Positions 53,221-61,477 of a DNA stretch of 64,000 nucleotides are shown here, piece by piece. The translations under genes and the position numbers were made by a program. The stretch is from Methanomassiliicoccales archaeon (GTDB taxonomy: Archaea; Thermoplasmatota; Thermoplasmata; Methanomassiliicoccales; UBA472): positions 76,547-140,546 of the forward strand of contig JAPKYK010000003.1 in NCBI GenBank assembly GCA_026394395.1, given 5' to 3'. Numbering within the stretch: the stretch's first letter is position 1; each line of letters begins with the position of its first letter. The notes beneath the pieces were generated by a model. That model made no database searches and had not been told where the DNA came from. It saw only the letters and a list, made by a program, of their open reading frames with translations.

Positions 53221-54003
53221 ATGGCAATGGGCGAGGCGAGGCAGAAATACGACACGCTGGTCGAATCCATCAAGAAAATGGAGAAGGTAGCGATAGCGTT
53301 CTCGGGAGGAACGGACAGCACCCTTCTGCTGAAGGCCGCCCTTGATTCCAAGGCGGAGGTCACGACCTTCATGGCCATTGGCGAGATATTCTTCCCTATC
53401 GAACAGAGGAAGGCCTTGGAGATAGCCGAAAGCTTGGGGGTGGAGGTGGTCCTCCTCAAGATCGATCCGGTGAACGATGAGCTCTTCAAGCGCAATTGGG
53501 ACGACCGCTGCTATGTCTGCAAGGACACCATCTTCCAAAAGATCAAGAAGGAGAGCCAAAAACTGGGAATAATCCATATATTGGAGGGTAGCCAGATGGA
53601 CGACTTGAAGGAGGTGCGTCCGGGGAGAGCGGCGATCTTGGAGATGAACATTCGCTCACCCCTCGTCGAGGCCAAGCTGAACAAGGAAGAGGTGCGCTCT
53701 TTGCTCAAGGAGCTAGGCCTGCCCAACTGGAACGCCCCGAGCACCACCTGCCTGGCGACACGGGTCCCGCACGACGTGCGCATCACCTCGGAACAGCTGC
53801 GCCGTATCAACAAGGCCGAGGACCTCCTATCCTCGTACCATTTCAAGGACCTCAGGGTCAGGGACCATGAGTATTGGGCGCGGATCGAGGTGGCCCCGGA
53901 GGAGCTGACCCGTTTGTTCGAGGCCCATAACGACATTGCTTCTAAGCTGAAGCCTTTGGGCTACCGGCGCATTGCTATCGACCTGGACGGCTACGGGCAC
54001 TGA
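53221..54003 (+). CDS. larE: ATP-dependent sulfur transferase LarE (nickel-pincer cofactor synthesis)
   Basis: A 260-residue PP-loop enzyme that adds sulfur to the pyridinium dicarboxylate precursor. The PP-loop is SGGTDST at 28-34. Cys residues lie at 97 and 100 (RCYVC) and 177 (TTCLATR). The single-Cys LarE of lactobacilli donates its own sulfur. Three-Cys forms are known to hold a 4Fe-4S cluster and to work catalytically. This one has the three-Cys pattern. It goes with LarB at 49183-49950. Confidence 0.92.
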   Translation: MAMGEARQKYDTLVESIKKMEKVAIAFSGGTDSTLLLKAALDSKAEVTTFMAIGEIFFPIEQRKALEIAESLGVEVVLLKIDPVNDELFKRNWDDRCYVCKDTIFQKIKKESQKLGIIHILEGSQMDDLKEVRPGRAAILEMNIRSPLVEAKLNKEEVRSLLKELGLPNWNAPSTTCLATRVPHDVRITSEQLRRINKAEDLLSSYHFKDLRVRDHEYWARIEVAPEELTRLFEAHNDIASKLKPLGYRRIAIDLDGYGH

Positions 54004-54051
54004 GCGTTCCTGTCAAAATCAATAAAAAGGTAAGAAGACTTTGTTTCCATC

Positions 54052-54606
54052 ATGAGGATCTCCGTCACCATACTGCAATACGAACACGGGATCGTCAGAC
54101 AGGTGCTGGACGTGATGGGCGAGGTAGTGCGCACCCACCGGGTCGCCAAGCATCTGCCTGAGTTCAGGGAGGCCATTTCCTTCCTGGAGCAGTTCCTGGA
54201 CCTCTTTCACCACGCCAAGGAGGAGAAGTTCCTCTTTCCGGCCGCGGCCGAGGAATGTCCCAAGATGACCGAGACCCTGGAGCGCCTGAAGAAGGAGCAC
54301 GCCCAGGCCAGTAAGATGATCCACAAGGCCTTGAAGGCCCTCGACGAGGGCAACGTACCGACCTTGGAGTCGCAGGCTCGGGAGCTGGTCGACCACATGA
54401 CCGTGCACATCAGTGAGGAGGAGAACCAGGTCTTCCCGGTCATCGAGAACTGCCTACAGCTGGAGACCGATGCCCTGGTGCACGCTCAGTACGAGAAGTT
54501 CATGAACAAGGGGTTCGGCAAGAACTATTATCTCGTGTCTGAGGAGTTCGCCAACGACATACAGGAAAGATTGCTCGGCCCCGGTTTCTTCAAAGGCATC
54601 TACTGA
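54052..54606 (+). CDS. Hemerythrin HHE-domain protein
   Basis: A 184-residue four-helix protein with His and Glu residues of the diiron site in ILQYEHGIVRQVL, LFHHAKEEKFLFP, LKKEHAQASKMI and HMTVHISEEENQVFPVIE. Such proteins bind oxygen, NO or iron and help anaerobes against oxidative stress. It comes 48 bp after larE, possibly co-transcribed. The tRNA-Ser gene on the other strand follows. Confidence 0.9.
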   Translation: MRISVTILQYEHGIVRQVLDVMGEVVRTHRVAKHLPEFREAISFLEQFLDLFHHAKEEKFLFPAAAEECPKMTETLERLKKEHAQASKMIHKALKALDEGNVPTLESQARELVDHMTVHISEEENQVFPVIENCLQLETDALVHAQYEKFMNKGFGKNYYLVSEEFANDIQERLLGPGFFKGIY

Positions 54607-54618
54607 GAATTGGAATGG

Positions 54619-54723
54619 CGCCAAGGAGGAGATTTGAACTCCCGAGACGTGAAGTCAGTAGCTGTCCCTTCGGCCCGGGGGCCGATTCGAGGCTACCGCC
54701 TTTCCGGACTAGGCTACCTTGGC
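54619..54723 (-). tRNA. tRNA-Ser (anticodon CGA) with intron
   Basis: Read on the minus strand, acceptor GCCAAGG pairs with CCTTGGC and the discriminator is G. The D arm is GCCT/AGGC, and the anticodon stem is GTAGC/GCTAC. The loop reads C-T-CGA-A, so the anticodon is CGA (codon UCG). A 22-nt insert at 54664-54685 interrupts the loop at position 37/38, the canonical archaeal intron site, and it contains its own 6-bp hairpin. The long variable arm (GAC-TTCAC-GTC) marks a class II tRNA. The T arm is GGGAG-TTCAAAT-CTCCT. No CCA is encoded. Confidence 0.93.
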
Positions 54724-54820
54724 CCGTTTGGGCATTTCCGTACTCGTATTTCAATCTTGACGGTTTTACGATTCCACCGTCAGAAAAGATTAATTCGACG
54801 GAGCGCTTGAGCGGTGACAT

Positions 54821-55030
54821 ATGAGCGAGATCGAGCTCACGGTGGAGATCGGCCGTAAGGAGAGCGTCATGCAGTTGCCGGAAGGGTGCACCGTAGAGGC
54901 GATGCTCGATTCGTTGGGACTATACCCGGATGCGCACATCGTGGTCCGGGGCAAGACCCCGGTGCCGCTGGACGCGCTTGTCTTCCCCGGCGACCGCCTG
55001 CGCATCATCAAAGTGGCCTCGGGCGGTTGA
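54821..55030 (+). CDS. MoaD/ThiS-like ubiquitin-fold protein (SAMP-like)
   Basis: A 69-residue beta-grasp protein. The core is ELTVEIGRKESVMQLPEGCTVEAMLDSLGL, and the end is DRLRIIKVASGG. The terminal Gly-Gly is what E1-like enzymes adenylate, for sulfur transfer or for protein modification by archaeal SAMPs. The E1-like partner is not in the window. Confidence 0.9.
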   Translation: MSEIELTVEIGRKESVMQLPEGCTVEAMLDSLGLYPDAHIVVRGKTPVPLDALVFPGDRLRIIKVASGG

Positions 55031-55103
55031 TGGTTCGGGGACCAGAATTCTCTGTGGGCGGCCGCCACGGCACAAAGTATATAAACATCTGTAATTTTAA
55101 CTG

Positions 55104-55301
55104 ATATGTTAAATCAAGGCCTGGAAAGGACTCCGGGCTCTCCTATATCATGATCACTATAATCATTTCCTTACGTGGCCAGCTGCGGCCGGGATGCGGA
55201 TGGAAACCACTTTCAGGACCGCCCAAGTCATGGTCCTGAGAGTATAGTTGCAATTGGTAAACGAGAGCGGATACTTTTTTCGGCCTAAATGAGGTGACAC
55301 A
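55104..55301 (+). ncRNA. Hairpin-rich leader or small RNA upstream of dnaG
   Basis: A TATA box at about 55075-55085 (AAGTATATAAAC) places the transcript start near 55104, leaving about 200 nt before the dnaG ATG. Three hairpins are visible: GCCTGG/CCGGGC at 55119-55138; TTTCC/GGAAA at 55166-55206 with an inner GGCC/GGCC; and a 12-bp stem at 55209-55243 (core TCAGGACC/GGTCCTGA, one U-G pair, 11-nt loop). Six T at 55275-55280 could end a free RNA. The dnaG Shine-Dalgarno GAGGTGA follows. No known RNA family is recognised. Confidence 0.4.
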
Positions 55302-56825
55302 ATGAACATTGACCCAAGCACCACCAAGTACCTGGTTAAGGCCAAGCTGAACGCTGACGGCATAGTCGAGAAGCCGGACGTGGTGGGAGCGATATTCGGA
55401 CAGACCGAGGGGTTGCTGGGCGACGAGCTCGACCTGAGGGACCTGCAGAAGAGCGGCAGGATCGGCAGGATCGAGGTGGACGTCCACTCCAAGCAGGGCA
55501 AGTCCGAAGGACAGATACTGATACCATCTAGCTTAGATCAAGTCGAGACCGTTATCCTGGCCTCGGCACTGGAGACCATCGACAGGGTGGGCCCGTGCAA
55601 GGCCAAGATAAGCGTGGAGAGCATCGAGGACGTACGCGTGGTAAAGCGCGAGAAGATCATCGAGAGGGCCAGGGAGCTGCTTACCGAACTGATAAAGCAG
55701 TCCAAGACCAGCGGGATCGATCTCACCGAGAGCGTGCGCCAGTCCGTACAGGTAGAGGAAATAACCTACTACGGCAAGGACCATCTGCCGGCCGGCCCCA
55801 ACGTGGCCGAGTCCGACGCCATCATCGTGGTGGAGGGCCGCTCCGACGTGCTCAACCTGCTGAAGTCGGGCATTAAGAACGCCATAGCCGTGGAGGGAAC
55901 GAACGTTCCCAAGACCATCATGGAATTGAGCAAGGAGAGGGTCATAACCGCCTTCGTCGACGGCGATAGGGGCGGAGAGCTAATCCTGCGCGAGCTGTTC
56001 CAGGTGGCCGAAGTTGACTTCGTGGCCCGCGCCCCACGCGCCCATGAGGTCGAGGAGCTGACGCAGAAGCAGATCATGAAGTGCCTGCGCAACAAGATCC
56101 CCGGCGACCAGTTCATGGAGATGTTCGGTGTGGAAGGCGAGGGCAACGGTAAGGACAAGGAGAAGAGGCTGGAGCCGCGCGCGGACAAGGTAGAGAAACT
56201 GGAGCGCTTCGAGAAGGCCGAGAAGGCCGATCGCGATAAGGAGGATAAGGACGAATCCGTATCCAGACCGGAACGCGAGCCTCTGCCCGAGAAGGAGCCG
56301 AGGTTCGAGCAGCCCCGCCAGGAAAGGCAGGAGCGCCGGGAGCGGTCCGACCGCGAGCCCCGGGCCGATCGCCAGGATCGCCGCGAACGCGAGGCGCCTC
56401 GGGCCGAAAGGGAGCCGAGGGCCGAACAACCCCGCCAGGAAAGGGAACCCAGGGCCGATCGCCAGGAAAAGCCCTTCGTAGAAGAGAAGGAGTTGGAAGA
56501 GCGGAAGCCCGTCTCCCGCAAGCAGCTTTCTGCGGCGCAGGAGAAGTTCAAGGGAATGATCAATGAGCTGGCATCTTCCTCCAAGGCTCGCATAATCGAC
56601 GCCACCGGCGGCGTGTCCAAGGAAGTGGCAGTTAAGGAGCTGGTCAACACCCTGAAGGAGGAAAAGGAACCGGTGTCCGCGGTCGTCTTCGACGGCATCA
56701 TAACCCAGAGGATACTGGACCTGGCCTCTGACCTGAAGATCGGGACCATCGTCGGCACCAAGATGGGCAACATAACCAAGCAGCCGACCGGGACCGAGGT
56801 CTGGTCCAAGGACGACCTGAACTGA
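55302..56825 (+). CDS. dnaG: Archaeal DnaG-type primase
   Basis: A 507-residue archaeal DnaG. It has an N-terminal domain, a TOPRIM core with E178 (VVEGRSD) and D220/D222 (FVDGDRGGE), and a C-terminal part with GVSKEVAVKELVNTLKEEK. Archaeal DnaG is also a core partner of the RNA exosome. Between about 280 and 395 is a highly charged tract of Arg, Glu, Asp and Gln (repeats like PRQERE, REPRAD), longer than I would expect. The next gene, a Lon-like ATPase, starts 2 bp after it. Confidence 0.94.
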   Translation: MNIDPSTTKYLVKAKLNADGIVEKPDVVGAIFGQTEGLLGDELDLRDLQKSGRIGRIEVDVHSKQGKSEGQILIPSSLDQVETVILASALETIDRVGPCKAKISVESIEDVRVVKREKIIERARELLTELIKQSKTSGIDLTESVRQSVQVEEITYYGKDHLPAGPNVAESDAIIVVEGRSDVLNLLKSGIKNAIAVEGTNVPKTIMELSKERVITAFVDGDRGGELILRELFQVAEVDFVARAPRAHEVEELTQKQIMKCLRNKIPGDQFMEMFGVEGEGNGKDKEKRLEPRADKVEKLERFEKAEKADRDKEDKDESVSRPEREPLPEKEPRFEQPRQERQERRERSDREPRADRQDRREREAPRAEREPRAEQPRQEREPRADRQEKPFVEEKELEERKPVSRKQLSAAQEKFKGMINELASSSKARIIDATGGVSKEVAVKELVNTLKEEKEPVSAVVFDGIITQRILDLASDLKIGTIVGTKMGNITKQPTGTEVWSKDDLN

Positions 56826-56827
56826 AC

Positions 56828-58339
56828 ATGAGCGAGACGGACAAGGTGGACTGGCGCGGTGTAGAGAGCACCGCCCAGGTGGCCATCCCCGCCGACCCTT
56901 TGCAAAGGGTGATCGGACAGGACGAGGCCGTCACCTTGGCCCGCATCGCTGCAAAGCAGCGCCGGCACCTGTTGCTGGTCGGACCCCCGGGAACGGGCAA
57001 GTCCATGATCGCGCAGGCCTTGGCGCTGCACCTTTCCCGCCCCACCCAGGAGATCAGGGTGGTGCACAACCCGGAGAACCCCGAACGGCCTTTCGTCGAG
57101 GTCAAGAACGAGGACGAGGTCCGCAACGAATCGAAGTCCAAGGAGTTCGCCGAGGGGGAGCTTATCGAACCGAAGAACGCCCCGGTGAACGTGGCCGAGC
57201 GTTTGGGATACAGATGTCGCAACTGCGGCACCTATTCTTCTCCGAAAGAGCGCACCTGCGCCAAATGCCAAAAGCCCAAGGGTACTGATTCCACCCCCAA
57301 CAATCCCTTTGGGGACCTGATGACCGGACTGTTCGAGCAGATGAACGTGACCGGAATGGCCGGATCGGCTGGGAAGGAACGCGTAACTACCACCCGCACT
57401 CGCTTCGGCAAGGAGGAAGTGGTCGTCTTCGAAAGATGCGGGGAGATGATCCGGGTGTTGGACCAAGAGGCCCTCGAGAAGCGTCGGGACTGGGAACGTC
57501 AATCCCCGCGCAAGGTCATCGTCCGCCTGGACCGCAACCCGTTCGTTCTTGCTACCGGGTCGTCCGAGACGGAGCTACTGGGCGATGTTCGCCACGATCC
57601 TTACGGAGGTCATGCCCAACTGGGCACGCAGCCGTATGACAGGGTGGTTCCTGGAGCTATTCACGAGGCACATGAGGGCGTGCTGTTCGTCGACGAGCTG
57701 CCGCACCTCGGCCACATTCAAAGGTTCATTCTAACTGCCATGCAGGAGCGCCGCTTTCCCATCTCCGGACGGAACCCGCAAAGTTCCGGAGCTAGCGTCA
57801 AAGTGGAGAACGTTCCCTGCAATTTCATTTTCGTGGGTGCGTGCAACATTCAGGACCTCGAACAGGTACTGTCTCCTTTGCGCTCCCGGATCTGCGGCAA
57901 CGGCTACGAGGTGCTGGTGAACACTGCCATGCCCGACACGCCAGAGAACCGCGGGAAGCTGGTGCAGTTTATCGCTCAGGAGATCACTTCCGACGGGCGC
58001 ATACCGCACGCCGACGCCTCGGCCATAGAGGCGATAATAAAGGAAGCTCGGGTCAGGGCGGTGAAGGTGGACGGCATCAACAACGCCCTTACCCTCAGGT
58101 TAAGGGAGCTAGGAGGGCTCATCCGCGCCGCCGGCGATCTGGCCGTAGGCGACGGTGCCGAGCTGATGAACGCCGGGCACATCGCTAAGGCGGTGGAGCG
58201 CAGCAAGACCGCTGAAGAGCAGATAAAGGACCGCTACGGCTCCTATACAAAAGGGCTGGGAACGGACATATCCTCGGCCCAAAAGGAGAAATCACCTTAC
58301 TATTTCTGGAACGAGACCAAGGACTCCATGTTCCATTAG
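56828..58339 (+). CDS. Lon-like AAA+ ATPase without protease domain, with zinc ribbon insert
   Basis: A 503-residue ATPase. Walker A VGPPGTGKS lies at 51-59, and VLFVDELPHLGHIQRFIL is Walker B. FIFVGACNIQDLEQVLSPLRSRI and the C-terminal helical lid match LonB-type ATPases. The Ser-Lys Lon protease domain is absent: the protein ends soon after the lid with SPYYFWNETKDSMFH. Where LonB has its membrane helices there is a zinc ribbon (C130, C133, C144, C147). It overlaps the convergent GNAT gene by 4 bp and ends in TAG. It shares a transcript with dnaG. Confidence 0.82.
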   Translation: MSETDKVDWRGVESTAQVAIPADPLQRVIGQDEAVTLARIAAKQRRHLLLVGPPGTGKSMIAQALALHLSRPTQEIRVVHNPENPERPFVEVKNEDEVRNESKSKEFAEGELIEPKNAPVNVAERLGYRCRNCGTYSSPKERTCAKCQKPKGTDSTPNNPFGDLMTGLFEQMNVTGMAGSAGKERVTTTRTRFGKEEVVVFERCGEMIRVLDQEALEKRRDWERQSPRKVIVRLDRNPFVLATGSSETELLGDVRHDPYGGHAQLGTQPYDRVVPGAIHEAHEGVLFVDELPHLGHIQRFILTAMQERRFPISGRNPQSSGASVKVENVPCNFIFVGACNIQDLEQVLSPLRSRICGNGYEVLVNTAMPDTPENRGKLVQFIAQEITSDGRIPHADASAIEAIIKEARVRAVKVDGINNALTLRLRELGGLIRAAGDLAVGDGAELMNAGHIAKAVERSKTAEEQIKDRYGSYTKGLGTDISSAQKEKSPYYFWNETKDSMFH

Positions 58340-58770
58340 AGGTAGCGCATCATGAAGATGCCATCCTCGCCGTCGGAGTAATAGTGCGTGGCCCGGCGCA
58401 CGCTGAAGAACCCCAGGCGTTCGTAGAAATGCATCGCCGAATGATTGCTGACCCGGACCTCGAGCGATATCTGCCTTATCCCCTTTTTCCCGCACTCCCG
58501 GAAGAACTCCTGCGTCAACAATGTACCTAGACCCCCGCCTTGATATGGTTTGGAGATGGCCAGCATGAGCACTCGAGCCTGCTGCTGTCCGCTCATAATC
58601 CCGAAGACGAAGCCGACAATACGTCCCATGTCCTCCATGACGATTAGGCCCTCTGGCCAATAAGGCACCAGCTGCCAGAAGAGGCTGGGGTCGTAACGCT
58701 CCCGCAACGAATCTGCGGCCAGCTGGCAAATGCCGGGCAGGTCCCGGCTTTGATAGTATCGGATCAGCAA
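58336..58770 (-). CDS. GNAT N-acetyltransferase, RimI-like
   Basis: A 144-residue GNAT. The acetyl-CoA loop is MLAISKPYQGGGLGTLLTQEFFRECGKKG, and LEVRVSNHSAMHFYERLGFFSVRRATHYYSDGEDGIFM is the RimI/Ard1 signature. Archaeal homologues acetylate protein N-termini. It is convergent with the Lon-like gene and separated by 22 bp from the PLD gene on the same strand. Confidence 0.9.
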   Translation of the reverse strand: MLIRYYQSRDLPGICQLAADSLRERYDPSLFWQLVPYWPEGLIVMEDMGRIVGFVFGIMSGQQQARVLMLAISKPYQGGGLGTLLTQEFFRECGKKGIRQISLEVRVSNHSAMHFYERLGFFSVRRATHYYSDGEDGIFMMRYL

Positions 58771-58792
58771 CGGCGGCCAATCCTCCTATTCA

Positions 58793-60748
58793 TTACTTAA
58801 CCCTTTTACCTCTGCGGCCGAGCAGAAGGAGCAAACCCAATACCGGTATGGGGAGGTAGAGCAAGGCCGAGGGAATGCCGTCAGCGCCCTTAGCCACGAC
58901 CACGGTCAGCGTGGTGTTGGCCTGATTTCCCAGAGCGTCCGTGACGGTCAAGGTAAGTACATGCTCCCCCTCGGGCAGGGCGATGGCCTGCAGCGGTCCG
59001 TGGACGTCTGGAAGGCCGTCCGCGTCAAGGTCCCAGGCGAAATCCGAGATTCCCGAGGGATCGGAGCAGGACGTCGCATCAAGTATCACCGCCTCGCCAT
59101 CAGAAACCTCAAGATAACGCCAAGGAAGGACAATGTCCGGGGGCAGGGCGTCCCCCAGCCAATCCTCGTGGAACCATTGGGAGAAGGTCTCGGTCAGCTC
59201 TGCGGACGTCAGCATCATGGCCATCTCCCGGTTCTGCCACATGGAGTTGTCCACCCAGTTGGCGCTGCCCACCAGCACCGTGTCGTCGACGATGACCCCT
59301 TTGTTATGCATGCGGTCGAAAGGGGACTGATCGCTGGTCAGGCGGGCCTCCAGATCCCATCCGTTGCTTACCGACAGGGAATTGAGGGCCTCCACCACCT
59401 CCTCGTTGGACTCTTCGGTGCCCATACCGGCATCCAGTAGCACTTTCACTTCCACTCCGCGCTCCGCGGCCAGGAGCAGCGCGTCCATGATGTCGTTCCC
59501 TTCCAGCCAATCCTCGTCGATGCGCATCTGCTGCACGAGTATGCGGTGCTGAGCCCTGATGAACAGATTCTCCATTATCTCCCCTATCTTGTCCGGGGAT
59601 GACATCAGGGAGGCTGAGGCCGGTACGCTCGGTCGGACCTCGCTGTCGTACGACAATGACCTTCCCGGACTTCCTTCCTGATAGGCGACGCTGAGTTCCA
59701 ACGGGAATATGTCCACTCCCGTTCCAGCGGCATCTCTTTGGAAGATCGACAGAGCGTAACATGACAGTTCAGGTGATTCAACGACGACCGCCCAACCTCG
59801 GTTGCTCTCGAAGCTCGAATCGGCCATGTTCTCCGAGCTCACCAGAAGCCGCCTCTCATCGAACACAGCATACTTGGCGTGCAGATAATCGTAACGACGG
59901 AAGCTATCACTGGAGCGCATGACGGCCACCTCCACGCCGGCCTCGTCAAGGTAATAGACCAGAGCTGCCCCGTTGTTGGAGATCCCACCTACTGGCTGCC
60001 CCTCTAACAGCAAGGTGACCTGCACCCCTCGGGCCTCGGCCATGGACAGGTGACGGGCTATGGTCCAGTTCTCAAGGATGTATGCCGTCAGATGCACGGA
60101 CGCCTCGGACCGGTCGATCTCCCTGACCAAGGAGGTGAGCCCGTCGTCCGGGTACAGGATGGGGGTGGCCTCGACGGACACCGTTCCGGTGCTAAGCGAG
60201 TAGACGCCAGGTATGTCGGAGGACCAGGAGTTGCGGTCGATGGCCTCGTCCGTCCGCACCAGCATCTCCCCTTTCTTGCACGGGACCGACGTCCCACGCC
60301 AAGGGGAAGCGGGTTCAGCGCTCCCGTAGTAAACGGAATCGGCGGCAGAACCGGACGGCCCGAATAGCGTCACATCGTCCCCGGCATCGGCCAGCTTGAG
60401 GGTCCCTTTGGTGATGGTGGTGTTCACATCCACATATGATTCCCCGGGGTACAGGGCCGCGAACCTCTCCGGTGATTGACACCATGTAAGGTTAGCATGG
60501 GCAGTTAGAACCAAGGATGAATTGAACGTCACGCTGCCCTCGCCGTCGCTCAGCCTCCACCCTTTCAGGTCTACCGCCGAACCGAAGTTGGTCAAGGTGA
60601 TGAACTCGCCCGGATAGGTGGGGCATACCCGCGTTATTAGCACCTGGCCTGTGGAAGGGGCCGTGTCCGCGGCCGAGGCTGCCGGCAGGGTTGGAAGGCA
60701 GAGGAGGAGGACCATGACCGTTACAATGGTCGCCGAAAAGATGCGCAT
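58793..60748 (-). CDS. Exported LTD-PLD-PKD protein with C-terminal anchor
   Basis: A 651-residue exported protein. The signal peptide is residues 1-26. A lamin-tail-like domain spans about 35-140 (LITRVCPTYPGEFITLTNFGSAVDLKGWRLSD). Two phospholipase D motifs follow: H290-K292-D297 (LHAKYAVFD) and H481-K483-D488 (MHNKGVIVDD), giving a complete HKD active site. A PKD-like beta domain (about 545-625) and a membrane helix (about 628-645) with GRRGKRVK complete it. It may be a surface nuclease or phosphodiesterase. LTD domains often occur in exported nucleases. Confidence 0.85.
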   Translation of the reverse strand: MRIFSATIVTVMVLLLCLPTLPAASAADTAPSTGQVLITRVCPTYPGEFITLTNFGSAVDLKGWRLSDGEGSVTFNSSLVLTAHANLTWCQSPERFAALYPGESYVDVNTTITKGTLKLADAGDDVTLFGPSGSAADSVYYGSAEPASPWRGTSVPCKKGEMLVRTDEAIDRNSWSSDIPGVYSLSTGTVSVEATPILYPDDGLTSLVREIDRSEASVHLTAYILENWTIARHLSMAEARGVQVTLLLEGQPVGGISNNGAALVYYLDEAGVEVAVMRSSDSFRRYDYLHAKYAVFDERRLLVSSENMADSSFESNRGWAVVVESPELSCYALSIFQRDAAGTGVDIFPLELSVAYQEGSPGRSLSYDSEVRPSVPASASLMSSPDKIGEIMENLFIRAQHRILVQQMRIDEDWLEGNDIMDALLLAAERGVEVKVLLDAGMGTEESNEEVVEALNSLSVSNGWDLEARLTSDQSPFDRMHNKGVIVDDTVLVGSANWVDNSMWQNREMAMMLTSAELTETFSQWFHEDWLGDALPPDIVLPWRYLEVSDGEAVILDATSCSDPSGISDFAWDLDADGLPDVHGPLQAIALPEGEHVLTLTVTDALGNQANTTLTVVVAKGADGIPSALLYLPIPVLGLLLLLGRRGKRVK

Positions 60749-60799
60749 GCGGTCGCGATAGAATTGATATGAGAAGAGCGAACGCAGTGCAATCAGGCT

Positions 60800-61477
60800 T
60801 CAGAGGCTAGCGACCAGGTCCATGAGCACGGCCTTGACGTCCTTGGCCTTGACCACTCCTGAGGCCAGGAGCACGCCCGAGGCGCCCAGTTCTATCGCCG
60901 TGACCACGTCCCTGCCGTTCTTGACCCCGGCGCCGCACAACACCTTGACCTTGGGGTCGACGCCCTTCACCGCTGCCACCGTATCGCTGACGATCTTGGG
61001 GTCGGCGGTGGTCACGGAGATGTCGCCGCCGATCAGCTCTGGAGGCTCCACGGCGATGAAGTCCGGAGCGAACCTGGCCACCAACCTGGAGGTCCTGACA
61101 TCCTTGGTGCAGACGATGCTGACCAGGTCGTTCTCCTTGCACATGTTCACCGCTGCCTTGACCTCAGCCAACTTCATGCGGTGCTCGGCGTGGTTGATTA
61201 GCGTTCCTCTCGCCCCCGCGGCCTTCACGCTCTGGGGGGATGCATACCCGGTGATGGAACCAGGCGCTCTCGGGTCGACGTGCTGCGAGAAAACTGGTAT
61301 GGAGACCGAGGAGGCCACTTTGGAAAGCTCCACCATGGGCGGACAGACCACGAAGTTGACCTTCTTTTCCTTGGCCACGGTCTCGCACTCTTTGGCCAGA
61401 CGCAAAGCCCCGGTTCCCTCGACCTCGGAATATACCTTGAAGTTGATGACAATGACCGGAGTCTTGAGCTCAGTCAA
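60800..61477 (-). CDS. tpiA: Triosephosphate isomerase
   Basis: A 225-residue enzyme of the short archaeal type that interconverts glyceraldehyde-3-phosphate and DHAP. Catalytic Lys14 is in INFKVYSE, the His is in LINHAEHR, and the catalytic Glu is in IAVEPPELIGG. The phosphate loops are CGAGVKNG and GVLLASGVVKA. It overlaps the FBP aldolase/phosphatase stop by 8 bp, so triose and hexose phosphate steps are co-expressed. Confidence 0.96.
   Translation of the reverse strand: MTELKTPVIVINFKVYSEVEGTGALRLAKECETVAKEKKVNFVVCPPMVELSKVASSVSIPVFSQHVDPRAPGSITGYASPQSVKAAGARGTLINHAEHRMKLAEVKAAVNMCKENDLVSIVCTKDVRTSRLVARFAPDFIAVEPPELIGGDISVTTADPKIVSDTVAAVKGVDPKVKVLCGAGVKNGRDVVTAIELGASGVLLASGVVKAKDVKAVLMDLVASL

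Noticed and set aside
55104-55280. RNase P RNA, because GGAAAGGACTCCGGGCTC near 55123-55140 resembles the conserved region I
   Set aside because: The length to the T run is only about 175 nt, the match needs an insertion, and the conserved 3' partner (ACAGAA-type) is absent.
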